Below the pieces are notes generated by a model. That model saw only the letters and a program-made list of their open reading frames with translations. It was not told the origin of the DNA and ran no database searches. Positions 13,635 to 21,372 of a DNA stretch of 21,915 nt are shown piece after piece. The stretch's first letter is position 1, and each line of letters starts with the position of its first letter. This DNA comes from a virus. Both the position numbers and the translations under genes were made by a program. The stretch spans positions 1 through 21,915 of the IMG/VR virus record IMGVR_UViG_3300037042_000847, one strand, 5' to 3'.

Positions 13635-13646
13635 TTATAAATATGG
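13635..13646 (-). promoter_or_regulatory. TATTTATAA promoter-like box before the portal operon
   Basis: The minus strand reads CATATTTATAAT shortly before the ATG at 13623, after a strong terminator. It would restart transcription for the beta-rich protein, portal and connector genes. No clear upstream TTG is present, so the call is moderate. Confidence 0.35.
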
Positions 13647-13669
13647 AACTTTAAATTTTGTTTATATGT

Positions 13670-13699
13670 AAAAAACCCCCACCTGAAAAGATGAGGGTT
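13670..13699 (-). terminator. Intrinsic terminator after the putative tail-tube gene
   Basis: On the minus strand AACCCTCATC (13699-13690) and GGTGGGGGTT (13683-13674) form a ten-pair stem with two G:U pairs and a six-base loop. A T-run follows (13675-13670). It splits the capsid and portal segments. Confidence 0.85.
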
Positions 13700-13756
13700 T
13701 ATAGGGTTAAACGAATAAAAGGATAAATTTAAAACCCCTATGTAAAAGTTTTACAA

Positions 13757-14272
13757 TTAAGGTGCTACTGGTAATGATGTTCCAATTAACGAACCATTTA
13801 TAAGGTAAATACCATTTGCAGATTTAGTGGTGATTTCTAAGGTCGCGCCATTCATATCTCCGAGAGCAACACCTAATGAAAGCATTCCAGCCGTAGCTCT
13901 ACCCGCACTTTCTACGCCCATCGCATAATATGCGCCAGCATTACTTTTCACTACTGCGAAAATCGGTGCCCTACCAAGAGCGACAATTAGATTTCTTAAA
14001 TCACAAGTTAATTCTATGAACTTTAATGATAATACACTCTCATAAAAAACGCTACCATTTTCTCTTGAAAATTGTCCGTTTTGGTTAATTCCTGCATATT
14101 CTATATCTTGTTCTATTTCGTATAATGTAATACCAGATGTTACGCCAGTAATAGTATTACATACATCAAATGCGTATGATTGGTCTATATCCCAAGTTCC
14201 AATCCATACTTTCTCTACTCCTCCTAATGTTGCGCAACCGAGCAAATATCCCTGGTCTATAATACAACTCAT
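13757..14272 (-). CDS. Putative major tail (tube) protein, 171 aa
   Basis: The protein begins MSCIIDQGYLLGCATLGGVEKVWIGTW, with an N-terminal cysteine pair followed by a beta strand. It ends with a pattern seen in tail-tube proteins of Bacteroidota phages (GxESAGRATAGMLSLGVALGDMNGATLEITTKSANGIYLING), where the G-D-x-N-G-x-x-x-x-x turn joins two strands of the tube barrel. The middle holds a helix (LTCDLRNLIVALGR). The size fits single-domain tubes. It lies immediately downstream of the major capsid gene and is followed by a terminator, which suits an abundant structural protein. A minor capsid protein is the main alternative. Confidence 0.5.
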   Translation of the reverse strand: MSCIIDQGYLLGCATLGGVEKVWIGTWDIDQSYAFDVCNTITGVTSGITLYEIEQDIEYAGINQNGQFSRENGSVFYESVLSLKFIELTCDLRNLIVALGRAPIFAVVKSNAGAYYAMGVESAGRATAGMLSLGVALGDMNGATLEITTKSANGIYLINGSLIGTSLPVAP

Positions 14273-14306
14273 ATCTTTATGTTTTTTTTTAGTTTATTTT
14301 TTTATA

Positions 14307-14325
14307 AAGGGGACTTTCACCCCTT
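14307..14325. other. Hairpin between capsid and tail-tube genes
   Basis: AAGGGG and CCCCTT flank a seven-base loop. On the leftward transcript it is not followed by a T-run, so it is more likely an mRNA-stabilising or processing hairpin than a terminator. In the other orientation a T-tract follows (14329-14335). Confidence 0.5.
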
Positions 14326-14340
14326 AAGTTTTTTTAATTA

Positions 14341-15273
14341 TTATAGTTGAAAGAATACAACATAGTCAGGGAATGCAAATTGAACTCCTTGCTTCCATTT
14401 AGCTCTAAATCTCACCTCGTCAAAGTCAGCAGAATAAAAAATTCTAAACTCCTCTGCGTCTGATAATAAGTCAGTTCCAAAGTAAAAGTTAGATGCTGAT
14501 GATAAGAACATTTGGTTTGTTCCATTTAAACCACGAACAGCAACAACTTTAATGTTCGTTCCTGGTATTGGTTGTGAAAAGTCCTCACCTTGATTTTCTG
14601 CACCTGTATAGTGGAAAAGGTTAGCGTTTCGTAGAGCCAATGCGTATGTTCTATACACATCATAACCAACAAATAATGTTAAGTCGTCTTGTCCTAAAAT
14701 GTTAGTAGGGACAACTGAAGAAACATCATCAATTAAAGTAATAATGTTTGCTGCTGTGATTGCAGTTGCTGAAGTAATATTACCATTAACTACTGAACCT
14801 GAAAAAGTTGTTGAAGCTAATACCCCAAATCCATCACATAAGTTTAGGTTAGTTGAACCTGTAAGAGAAACATCACCTTTCCAAATCAAATCATCAATAA
14901 GAGCGTTGATTTTATCAGCCTTTTCAGATGCAAAGATTTCTTCAAAAGGGATTTGTTCGTTATAACTACCTGGTCTCATCATTTTTTGCGTATAATAATT
15001 TTCCAAAGTATCCAGACAAATACTCTCATTAACCTTTAACGGACATACCGCTAATAATTGTTGAGTTAAAATTGTTTCGCCAGCATCGTTAAAACCACAG
15101 GCACCTGCTTGAGCAACCAAGTCAGAGTTTAGGATGTTAATCGTTGCACTTGATTTTATATCAGGTTGCACCGAAATGTATCGTAGGGTTCTTCCCCCCA
15201 AGATTGCTTTTTTAATCAAAGCCATCTTATTTTCGTCAGTGTAAGTCGTTAGACCTAAAACATTTAAAGACAT
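14341..15273 (-). CDS. Major capsid protein, 310 aa
   Basis: This is the main shell protein. The N-terminus (LNVLGLTTYTDENKMALIKKAILGGRTLRYISVQPDIKSSATINIL) and the segment VCPLKVNESICLDTLENYYTQKMM match, from memory, the major capsid proteins of Bacteroidota siphoviruses. The C-terminal part (RFRAKWKQGVQFAFPDYVVFF) fits an HK97-fold A/P-domain end. Length is normal. Three cysteines in ACGF, VCPL and ESICL are close together. It lies directly after the scaffold and the protease, as expected for a capsid morphogenesis cassette. Codon use appears optimised relative to neighbours, as expected for a highly expressed gene, though I did not count it. Confidence 0.8.
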   Translation of the reverse strand: MSLNVLGLTTYTDENKMALIKKAILGGRTLRYISVQPDIKSSATINILNSDLVAQAGACGFNDAGETILTQQLLAVCPLKVNESICLDTLENYYTQKMMRPGSYNEQIPFEEIFASEKADKINALIDDLIWKGDVSLTGSTNLNLCDGFGVLASTTFSGSVVNGNITSATAITAANIITLIDDVSSVVPTNILGQDDLTLFVGYDVYRTYALALRNANLFHYTGAENQGEDFSQPIPGTNIKVVAVRGLNGTNQMFLSSASNFYFGTDLLSDAEEFRIFYSADFDEVRFRAKWKQGVQFAFPDYVVFFQL

Positions 15274-15315
15274 AATGTAATTTTTTAATTAGTTTATTTT
15301 TTTATTTTATTTTTT

Positions 15316-16071
15316 TTATCTTGCAAAGAATTTTAATTTATCATCTTTACTTGTTTTTGAAAATTTAATTTCGTGATTTGTAGGTGTTTCAGAAGGGGAC
15401 TTTGAAAATTTATTAAAATCATTTTTCATCGTGTTATTTTCTTCTTTAATAGATTTCACCTCAACTCTTAATCTTTTAACCTCTTTGATTAAAGAAGATA
15501 ATGAATTAAATAATTCAGCCATACCTTCCTCTTCTTCTTTTTTAGTATCGGGGGTTTCAATTTCGTTGATAAGTCCATCAGCATCTACATAGATAATTAC
15601 ACCATCTATTAAATTATGTTGTCCTTCAGGTGCGTTAATATATTTACCATCAATAAAAGCTTGAACTCTTGCACCAATTGCTAACAACCCTCCAATAACT
15701 CTTACCTTTGTTCCGTCCATAAGGGTTGTATCTAAATCCATCATTTTGTCTTTTTCTACCATATCCTTATCTTCCATAGAAATACTATCTTCAACATCAT
15801 CTACATCAATTTCTAATGCTTCAGTTTGTTCTGTGATATTAGTAATTTTACCATCAACAACATTAAGCAATAAACCATCCTCTAATTCGTAATCTCCGTT
15901 TGGTAAATCTACTTCACCATCTGCGGTAATTTCTTTTACCATTTCACCAACATCCAAACCTTCACCATAACATCTAATTATTCTACCATCGGTGGTTTTG
16001 TAATCGGCACCAAACTTTTCATCTGTATTAAAAAGTTCTTTAATTTTCCCTAAAATTGTTTTTTTATTCAT
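15316..16071 (-). CDS. Scaffold-like capsid assembly protein with duplicated domain, 251 aa
   Basis: Two copies of a domain of about 55 residues are visible, about residues 26-80 and 116-172. Each reads DG-(R/T)-x-(I/V)-R-x-x-G, then a hydrophobic VG/IG turn, DLPNGDYELEDGLLLNVVDGKITNI or APEGQHNLIDGVIIYVDADGLINEI. An acidic Met-rich linker joins them. After residue 175 comes a coiled coil (LFNSLSSLIKEVKRLRVEVKSIKEENNTMKNDF) and a basic C-terminus (KTSKDDKLKFFAR). The coiled coil, acidic character and position between protease and capsid genes indicate a scaffold that is probably cleaved by the protease. A promoter-like CTATATTTATA box lies before the ATG. Confidence 0.65.
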   Translation of the reverse strand: MNKKTILGKIKELFNTDEKFGADYKTTDGRIIRCYGEGLDVGEMVKEITADGEVDLPNGDYELEDGLLLNVVDGKITNITEQTEALEIDVDDVEDSISMEDKDMVEKDKMMDLDTTLMDGTKVRVIGGLLAIGARVQAFIDGKYINAPEGQHNLIDGVIIYVDADGLINEIETPDTKKEEEEGMAELFNSLSSLIKEVKRLRVEVKSIKEENNTMKNDFNKFSKSPSETPTNHEIKFSKTSKDDKLKFFAR

Positions 16072-16117
16072 GCTTTTTTTTTATAAATATAGTTTATTTT
16101 ATTATGTTTAATGGTTT

Positions 16118-16564
16118 TTATTTCTCCAACTTATCCTTCACCTCACTTACCCCATAGATAATGGATTTAAGACCACTAAAAAACTTTTTAATCTTATCTG
16201 TAATACCTTCTCCTTTAATCCATTTTACTTTTTCATCAATACTTGTGTATTCTATCCAAATGAAAAACCCAGTCCATAATTTTGTAAATCCATAATCAAA
16301 CCAAATGTATTTCCTTGTGATTTCATTTATCATATAATAATCTATAAAATAAGAAAATAATATTACCGATAAATAAATTATTAGTTTAACACATAATCCC
16401 CTTCTTGTTTTTCCACTTGTAATAAGTTCCCCCTTTTGTTTAGCATACCACCTACCAACAAATGTATCAAAAATAGTAGCTATTGTTATTATCATCATTA
16501 GTGGAAATAGTGGGGACATAAAAGTTAAAAAGGCAAGACAAAAGTTAATAGTAAGGTTTTTCAT
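16118..16564 (-). CDS. Holin-like membrane protein, 148 aa
   Basis: There are hydrophobic segments at residues about 8-35 (CLAFLTFMSPLFPLMMIITIATIF) and 60-80 (KLIIYLSVILFSYFIDYYMI), plus a weaker one near 90-108. The loop between the first two, DTFVGRWYAKQKGELITSGKTRRGLCVKL, fits the pattern D-xxxGxxxAxxxGxxxSSxxxRxGLxxK of the phage holin 4-type family (from memory). Such proteins form membrane lesions for lysin release. The C-terminus is basic and cytoplasmic. Its ATG overlaps the stop of the protease gene (ATGA), an odd place for a lysis gene, inside the capsid cassette. A membrane-bound assembly factor is an alternative. Confidence 0.6.
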   Translation of the reverse strand: MKNLTINFCLAFLTFMSPLFPLMMIITIATIFDTFVGRWYAKQKGELITSGKTRRGLCVKLIIYLSVILFSYFIDYYMINEITRKYIWFDYGFTKLWTGFFIWIEYTSIDEKVKWIKGEGITDKIKKFFSGLKSIIYGVSEVKDKLEK

Positions 16565-17502
16565 AATCCAAGTATTAGTTTTATTTGTTGTTCTTTATCT
16601 TCATCAGGTAAATTAGAAAATAATATGTTTTTTACCGAATTAAATAACTTATCCGATAGTTGTGTTTCATAATCTTCTTTAAAAAATCCTTCTAAACTAA
16701 ACCCTGTAAAACCATTTTCTTTTATTTCATTCCAATAGGTTTCATCTTCAATAAAAAACGATGCTACCCAACTACCTTTTGGTAAGTCAGGGTATAATTT
16801 ACTTTCGTTTCTATCCCCCACTATAAAACTCTCAATCATATATACACCATTAGCAATCCTTGTGGGGTCGTGTTCTTCATTTACACGATGTATTTTATTT
16901 TCTTTGAAGTATTTTTTCATCATCTTTAAAATCGTCTCCTCTTTAAATTTAACATAATACTTACCAATTGTTGGGTTAAATCTTAATATGGGGGTTTCAG
17001 CCAACATAACGGGGGCTGTGATAATTCTTTTTTCTTCGTTAAGTGAAAATTCTAATTTACTCATATTATTATTCCACATATTTCTATTAGCCCACTCCAT
17101 CTTGCGTAATGCCCATTCAACTCCTTCATCACCACCCCAAAAATCCCAACTGATGCCTCCACAACCTTTGTCGTATGGAACATCTTTATTTTGTTGATGT
17201 CTTTTAAATGATGCCATCCTACCGATTGTGTCTAAAGATAATTTATCCCCATTACATAATTGGTTTGCCCTTTTTAAACCAACCAAAGTTCCACAATCAG
17301 TTTTATTTTCTATTTGATATTTTAAAGCTCTACATGCGTTTTCACTTGCAGCTTTTGGATAGTCATTAAATGTATCGTTCAATACACTAAACATAGTCCA
17401 ATTAAGTTGTGTTGCGGGAGAGGTGACGAATGATATTGCATCAACCCCACTTTTCATACTATCTTCATCTATTTCTAAATAGTAAGTTGGTAATTTTTCC
17501 AT
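16561..17502 (-). CDS. XkdF-like prohead protease with inserted domain, 313 aa
   Basis: The N-terminus (YYLEIDEDSMKSGVDAISFVTSPATQLNWTMF) and residues 146-290 (KLEFSLNEEKRIITAPVMLAETPILRFN...GSWVASFFI...GFTGFSLEGFF) match the XkdF-type putative serine protease of phages. His205 or His211 and a Ser in GSWVAS (244-248) are likely catalytic residues. Between them, residues about 48-140 form an extra module (YPKAASENACRALKYQ...GTLVGLKRANQL...GRMASFKRHQ...DFWGGDEGVEWALRKM) with four cysteines. I know this module from other phage protease or portal-region proteins, where it occurs alone or fused; its function is unknown to me. The gene precedes the holin-like and scaffold genes. It probably cleaves scaffold and capsid arms. 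Confidence 0.75.
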   Translation of the reverse strand: MEKLPTYYLEIDEDSMKSGVDAISFVTSPATQLNWTMFSVLNDTFNDYPKAASENACRALKYQIENKTDCGTLVGLKRANQLCNGDKLSLDTIGRMASFKRHQQNKDVPYDKGCGGISWDFWGGDEGVEWALRKMEWANRNMWNNNMSKLEFSLNEEKRIITAPVMLAETPILRFNPTIGKYYVKFKEETILKMMKKYFKENKIHRVNEEHDPTRIANGVYMIESFIVGDRNESKLYPDLPKGSWVASFFIEDETYWNEIKENGFTGFSLEGFFKEDYETQLSDKLFNSVKNILFSNLPDEDKEQQIKLILGL

Positions 17503-17538
17503 AATCTAAATATCAATTTAGTGTTTTTTGTTTAGTCG

Positions 17539-20031
17539 TTAAAATTGAACGCTATTTTCAATACGATTTATTCTCTTTTGTGATGAGGTTATTTCACTTT
17601 CAACAACATAAGCCCTTATGGTTTGGTTTTGATTATTATTATCCCCAAATACAACACCTTGTCCGTTTGATGTTCCTGAACCCAATTGTGGTAATAATGA
17701 TTGACCCCCACCAGCTCTGTTAATCATATCTAATGCTTGGGGGAACATAGAGGTTGAACGGGCATTTATTACCGCTTCGCCAGGTGCTAACATAGATGAT
17801 ACACTATCAACATCTCCTGGCATTCCATTACCAGGAACAATACCACCTCTTGCGGCTTTAAATTGTTGTGAGGCTATAACCCCTATTTGTGCTGCTGATG
17901 CAACTCCAGCTATACCTGCTAATATAAAGTTCGCTGGTGGTGGGGCTGCACCTAATGCTTGTAATACGGCTAATGCTCCTGCTTGAATACCTGTTGCAAT
18001 ATTAATACCTTTTTCTCTATTAAAAGCCTTTCTTTGTATTTTTTTAGTTTCTTCTTCTAATTTCTGTTGATTTTGTTGTGTAATAGCATCAAACTCCTCT
18101 TGACTTATTATTCTATTTTCCAGTTGGGATTTTAATGATAAACTCTCTACCTCGGCAGCTTCGTTTATTTTTTCTAATCTTTTTTTACCCACTTCTTCAA
18201 ATAAGGCATTTAATGAATTTGCTAAATTTAAAACTGCGTCCCCATATAAAGAAATGTTTTTTGCTAATTCCTCATATTTTTTGTTTTGTTCCTCTAATCG
18301 TTTCGCCGCCGCATCTTCCTCAATTTTTGCCATATCGGCATTAAATATTTTTTCTTCTAATAATACTATGTCTTGGTAATCTTGCCTACTTATTTTTTCC
18401 TCCTCTAATAATTTGTCTAAATCGTGTAATCTTTCAGTATATGCCCCTTGACGAATTGCCTTTTCTTTTGCTTCTCCACTTTCCATTTGGGAGATTTTTA
18501 AATCCCTTACTTTTTTCTCATCTTGGAATGCTTCCTCACGAAGTTTTTTGGCTTCTTCTTTTTCTTGTTTTTCTTTATCTTGTTTTTTCTTAAGTTCTTC
18601 GTCAGCTTGTTTATCAAAATTCGCGTTTATTTCTTTATCTTTTTGAATTTTTTCTGCATTTAAATTATCTATAATTTTTAATTCAACATCACTTAATGTT
18701 TTCTTATTCTTTTTTAAATCTTCAATTTGTCTTTCAAAACTAACTCTGTTTGCCTCTAATTCTTTTGCTCGTCCCTCCTCCATTAAAGCTAATTCACTAT
18801 CTTTTAATTTTCTTAAATTTTCTTCTGCAAGTTTTTGTTGTTCGTCTGCGGTTTTTTGTTTATTATCCGTTTCTCCTTTTGCTGCACTTTTTCTTGCTGC
18901 TATGGCGTCTGCTTCAATTTTATTTATTGCAAGTTGATAGCCAGCGACTTCATTTTTTAACCCCAATAAAGTATTTTCTTGTTCCTCAATCATTTTTAAC
19001 CCATCCGTTTTAACTGCCTCGGGGTCAAATACAAAACTCGCAAGAGTATCAGTAATACTATCTGTTAAATTAAGAGCTCCTGATGTTATACCTAACAAAG
19101 CAAGTCCCTCCGAAATCCAGTCAATAGCCTTGGTAATTAGTAAAAGGGGAGCCATAGAAAGCATTATAAACCCTTTGAGTATATCTTTATTTCTTTGTTC
19201 GGTTTCTATTTGTGATTTTAGTGTTAGTTTAGCGTTTTTAATACTTACTTCTAATGCACCAATATTTGCCTTACCTTGTAAAACCTTTTTTTGTAAAATT
19301 TCTTTTTCAGTTAAACCTTGTAGTTTTAATATATTATCTTGTCCTTTTAATTCTTTAAATTTCTTTTCTTGTAATTCCAGATTTGCTGCTGCTTTTTTAT
19401 TTAGGTTTTCTTGTTCTACACTAATCCCACTCATCGCAGCTTTAATATCATCCCAATAAGCAACTAATAAACCAACAGCAATAACTAATAAACCTATACC
19501 CGTTGCTGCCACTGCACCTTTTACTCCTTGTAATGCCGCTGATGCGGATTTACCAAAAGCCACAAAGTTAGTTTTTAATTTTGTTATATCATCCCCTAAC
19601 TCACCTAACGATGCAATAGCTCCCGACATAGCCATTAACCCTTGTAATTTAACCATCGTTTCTTGTAGGGCTTCTGACTTACTACCAAATACGGCTTGAG
19701 CTCCCGCTAAACCTTGAAATGCATTAACCCCAATTTTTGCTACACTTGTTAATCCTGCACCTAAATTACCTACTGCTGATGTGGCGGTCGCATTAATTAC
19801 AGATGCGGTGTCTGATATTTTATCCTTTAATTGTCCCGCCTTTAATGTTAATTCTGTAAATCTTGCTGAACCAGGTTCTAATCCCTGTAATTCTTGTGTT
19901 AGTGATTTTAATTGTGCCTTTAAAGTTCCTGTTGATTGTTCTGTTGTTTTTATGGAATTATTTAAACCATCAACACTTTGCTGTCCCTGACTACTATCAA
20001 CTTTAATATTTATCTGTGCCGTTTGTGCCAT
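17539..20031 (-). CDS. Tail tape measure protein, 830 aa
   Basis: The protein sets tail length. The N-terminal part is helical and Gln/Ser/Ala-rich (VDSSQGQQSVDGLNNSIKTTEQS). There are hydrophobic membrane-like segments at about residues 178-200 (GIGLLVIAVGLLVAYW) and around 290-320. Long coiled coils cover about 400-640 (Lys/Glu/Leu-rich, with LKKKQDKEKQEKEEAKKLREE). The C-terminus has an Ala/Gly-rich helix (GIQAGALAVLQALGAAPPP) and the typical ending AARGGIVPG...DVDSVSSMLAPGEAVINARST. By the usual 1.5 angstrom per residue rule, 830 residues would suggest a tail near 120 nm, an estimate that ignores trimming. No lysozyme or peptidase domain is evident. The tail chaperone is far away, at the left end of the window. 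Confidence 0.9.
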   Translation of the reverse strand: MAQTAQINIKVDSSQGQQSVDGLNNSIKTTEQSTGTLKAQLKSLTQELQGLEPGSARFTELTLKAGQLKDKISDTASVINATATSAVGNLGAGLTSVAKIGVNAFQGLAGAQAVFGSKSEALQETMVKLQGLMAMSGAIASLGELGDDITKLKTNFVAFGKSASAALQGVKGAVAATGIGLLVIAVGLLVAYWDDIKAAMSGISVEQENLNKKAAANLELQEKKFKELKGQDNILKLQGLTEKEILQKKVLQGKANIGALEVSIKNAKLTLKSQIETEQRNKDILKGFIMLSMAPLLLITKAIDWISEGLALLGITSGALNLTDSITDTLASFVFDPEAVKTDGLKMIEEQENTLLGLKNEVAGYQLAINKIEADAIAARKSAAKGETDNKQKTADEQQKLAEENLRKLKDSELALMEEGRAKELEANRVSFERQIEDLKKNKKTLSDVELKIIDNLNAEKIQKDKEINANFDKQADEELKKKQDKEKQEKEEAKKLREEAFQDEKKVRDLKISQMESGEAKEKAIRQGAYTERLHDLDKLLEEEKISRQDYQDIVLLEEKIFNADMAKIEEDAAAKRLEEQNKKYEELAKNISLYGDAVLNLANSLNALFEEVGKKRLEKINEAAEVESLSLKSQLENRIISQEEFDAITQQNQQKLEEETKKIQRKAFNREKGINIATGIQAGALAVLQALGAAPPPANFILAGIAGVASAAQIGVIASQQFKAARGGIVPGNGMPGDVDSVSSMLAPGEAVINARSTSMFPQALDMINRAGGGQSLLPQLGSGTSNGQGVVFGDNNNQNQTIRAYVVESEITSSQKRINRIENSVQF

Positions 20032-20034
20032 ATC

Positions 20035-20241
20035 TTATTTTTTATTTGATTTAGGATGTCCTTTTTCACAAGTTATTTCAACTATGGCATTATATTCGCC
20101 TGTAGCGTATCCTTGTATAATAGCGTTCTTTTTTGCATTCCTTCGTTCTCCTTCATTATCGGGGGTATAGGTATAACATTTACCCTCTTGTCCCCACTTA
20201 TAGCCTGGTAAGTCGTTTAAATTACAATCTTGAATTGGCAT
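20035..20241 (-). CDS. Small conserved-looking protein (PGYKWGxxGKCYTY), 68 aa
   Basis: The sequence reads PGYKWGQEGKCYTYTPDNEGERRNAKKNAIIQGYATGEY. From memory this resembles short phage proteins with the pattern GxRWGxxGKxYTYxPGxxxxRxxAxxxAxxQGxA, often found near capsid protease and portal genes or fused to them. It has three cysteines (two N-terminal, one near the C-terminus). It lies three bases before the tape measure gene and ten after the fibre gene, so it is probably a minor virion or assembly component. Its function is unknown. Confidence 0.65.
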   Translation of the reverse strand: MPIQDCNLNDLPGYKWGQEGKCYTYTPDNEGERRNAKKNAIIQGYATGEYNAIVEITCEKGHPKSNKK

Positions 20242-20251
20242 AATATTTTTT

Positions 20252-21331
20252 TTATTGTTTAATCATTAGTATTCCTGCGGCATTAAGGGGAGCTGCTCCT
20301 GAACCATCAGTTTGAAATATGTCTCCCGTTGTTAAACCACCACCACCAGCATTGGCATCATTAGCAAATGCGGGTATATTTAATAATCTTAAAAAAGCTG
20401 AAGCAGAGGGGTCAATTTGAATACCAGCAGCACTAACTAATACTTGACTACCAACACCACCTATTGTTGCATCCATTTGAATAGCAATACTACTAACTTC
20501 AAGTGAATTTACAATTGTTGTTCCAGCTGTATCATCATATATTAAATTTAAACTTTTTGATGTGGGTATGTGTAATTTAGCGTATTCACCTGTAGCCGTA
20601 TCTAAAGTTTGTAAATCGTGTAATAAGGCTGTTGGGTCTGCTGTATAAGAATAACCATAACCAGTTGCGCTATCAACGACTGAGCTACCAAGATTAGTAG
20701 GAAAAACTACTTGTGTTGCAAAATCCCCAGTGATATTATCACTTGTAAATACACTAAAAACTCCAGGAGATAATGTTAAATTCATCGGTAGATTACCCGC
20801 AACAGATGGTATATCTAATATTATATTTTCTGTATCATCAATACTAAATGTTGCCGCATTAACCCCATTTGTTTCAACTACTATACTTGTTCCTTGATAT
20901 GTAGAATTGATTGTATTAACATCGGTGGCGTCTAATGGGTTTTCAACCTTTAATTTTGTAATTGGGGATAAACCTTGTTGTAAAGATAAAGATGATTTAC
21001 TTGTATCCCCAAGTATTTTTACTGAACCATCTAAAATTATATCATCAAATATTGTGATTGGGGAACATCCGTGTAAGTTTGTGATGTATAAATCTGCAAT
21101 ACAATTACCACTACCACCACTGAATGTTGAACCTGAAACTAAAAGTGGTATTTGTCCGTTGTTTGTTCTAATCCATGCACTATCATCATTTACATTAACA
21201 AATATTTCACCAATAAAAGTGTCCGTATCTATAAATGTTGATAAAGTATTACCTGTTGGTATTGTTGGAACTACACCAGGTGTGTTAGTTCTCTTTAATA
21301 ATAATCTTGAATATTCTGTTTTATCCGACAT
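20252..21331 (-). CDS. Tail-fibre/structural protein, 359 aa
   Basis: The N-terminal 100 residues have features of fibre proteins of Bacteroidota phages: LLLKRTNTPGVVPTIPTGNTLSTFIDTDTFIGEIFVNVNDDSAWIRTNNG, with GEIFVNVxDxxxxxR as the attachment pattern, and GNCIADLYITNLHGCSPITI. The middle is beta-rich (ILGDTSKSSLSLQQG, IILDIPSVAGNL). The end is LTTGDIFQTDGSGAAPLNAAGILMIKQ, a C-terminal tip pattern I recall from the same phage group. It is likely a trimeric fibre or side-fibre. The leader has AAATATTTAGATT before the ATG. It follows the fibre-like gene at the right edge. Confidence 0.7.
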   Translation of the reverse strand: MSDKTEYSRLLLKRTNTPGVVPTIPTGNTLSTFIDTDTFIGEIFVNVNDDSAWIRTNNGQIPLLVSGSTFSGGSGNCIADLYITNLHGCSPITIFDDIILDGSVKILGDTSKSSLSLQQGLSPITKLKVENPLDATDVNTINSTYQGTSIVVETNGVNAATFSIDDTENIILDIPSVAGNLPMNLTLSPGVFSVFTSDNITGDFATQVVFPTNLGSSVVDSATGYGYSYTADPTALLHDLQTLDTATGEYAKLHIPTSKSLNLIYDDTAGTTIVNSLEVSSIAIQMDATIGGVGSQVLVSAAGIQIDPSASAFLRLLNIPAFANDANAGGGGLTTGDIFQTDGSGAAPLNAAGILMIKQ

Positions 21332-21372
21332 AAGTTTTTAATCTAAATATTTATTTTTGTTGTTTGTTTTTG

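Noticed and set aside
13635-13646. T4-type late promoters (TATAAATA)
   Set aside because: TATAAATA lies on the strand opposite to the genes it precedes, so the sense element is TATTTATA; it fits a Bacteroidota -7 box better.
13715-13727. ATAAAAGGATAAA on the rightward strand as a ribosome site for a rightward gene
   Set aside because: No rightward frame of useful length follows; it lies in the leftward terminator region.
18750-19013. Rightward hydrophobic frames opposite the tape measure gene
   Set aside because: These Leu/Phe-rich frames are complements of Lys/Glu-rich coiled-coil codons and show no start signal.
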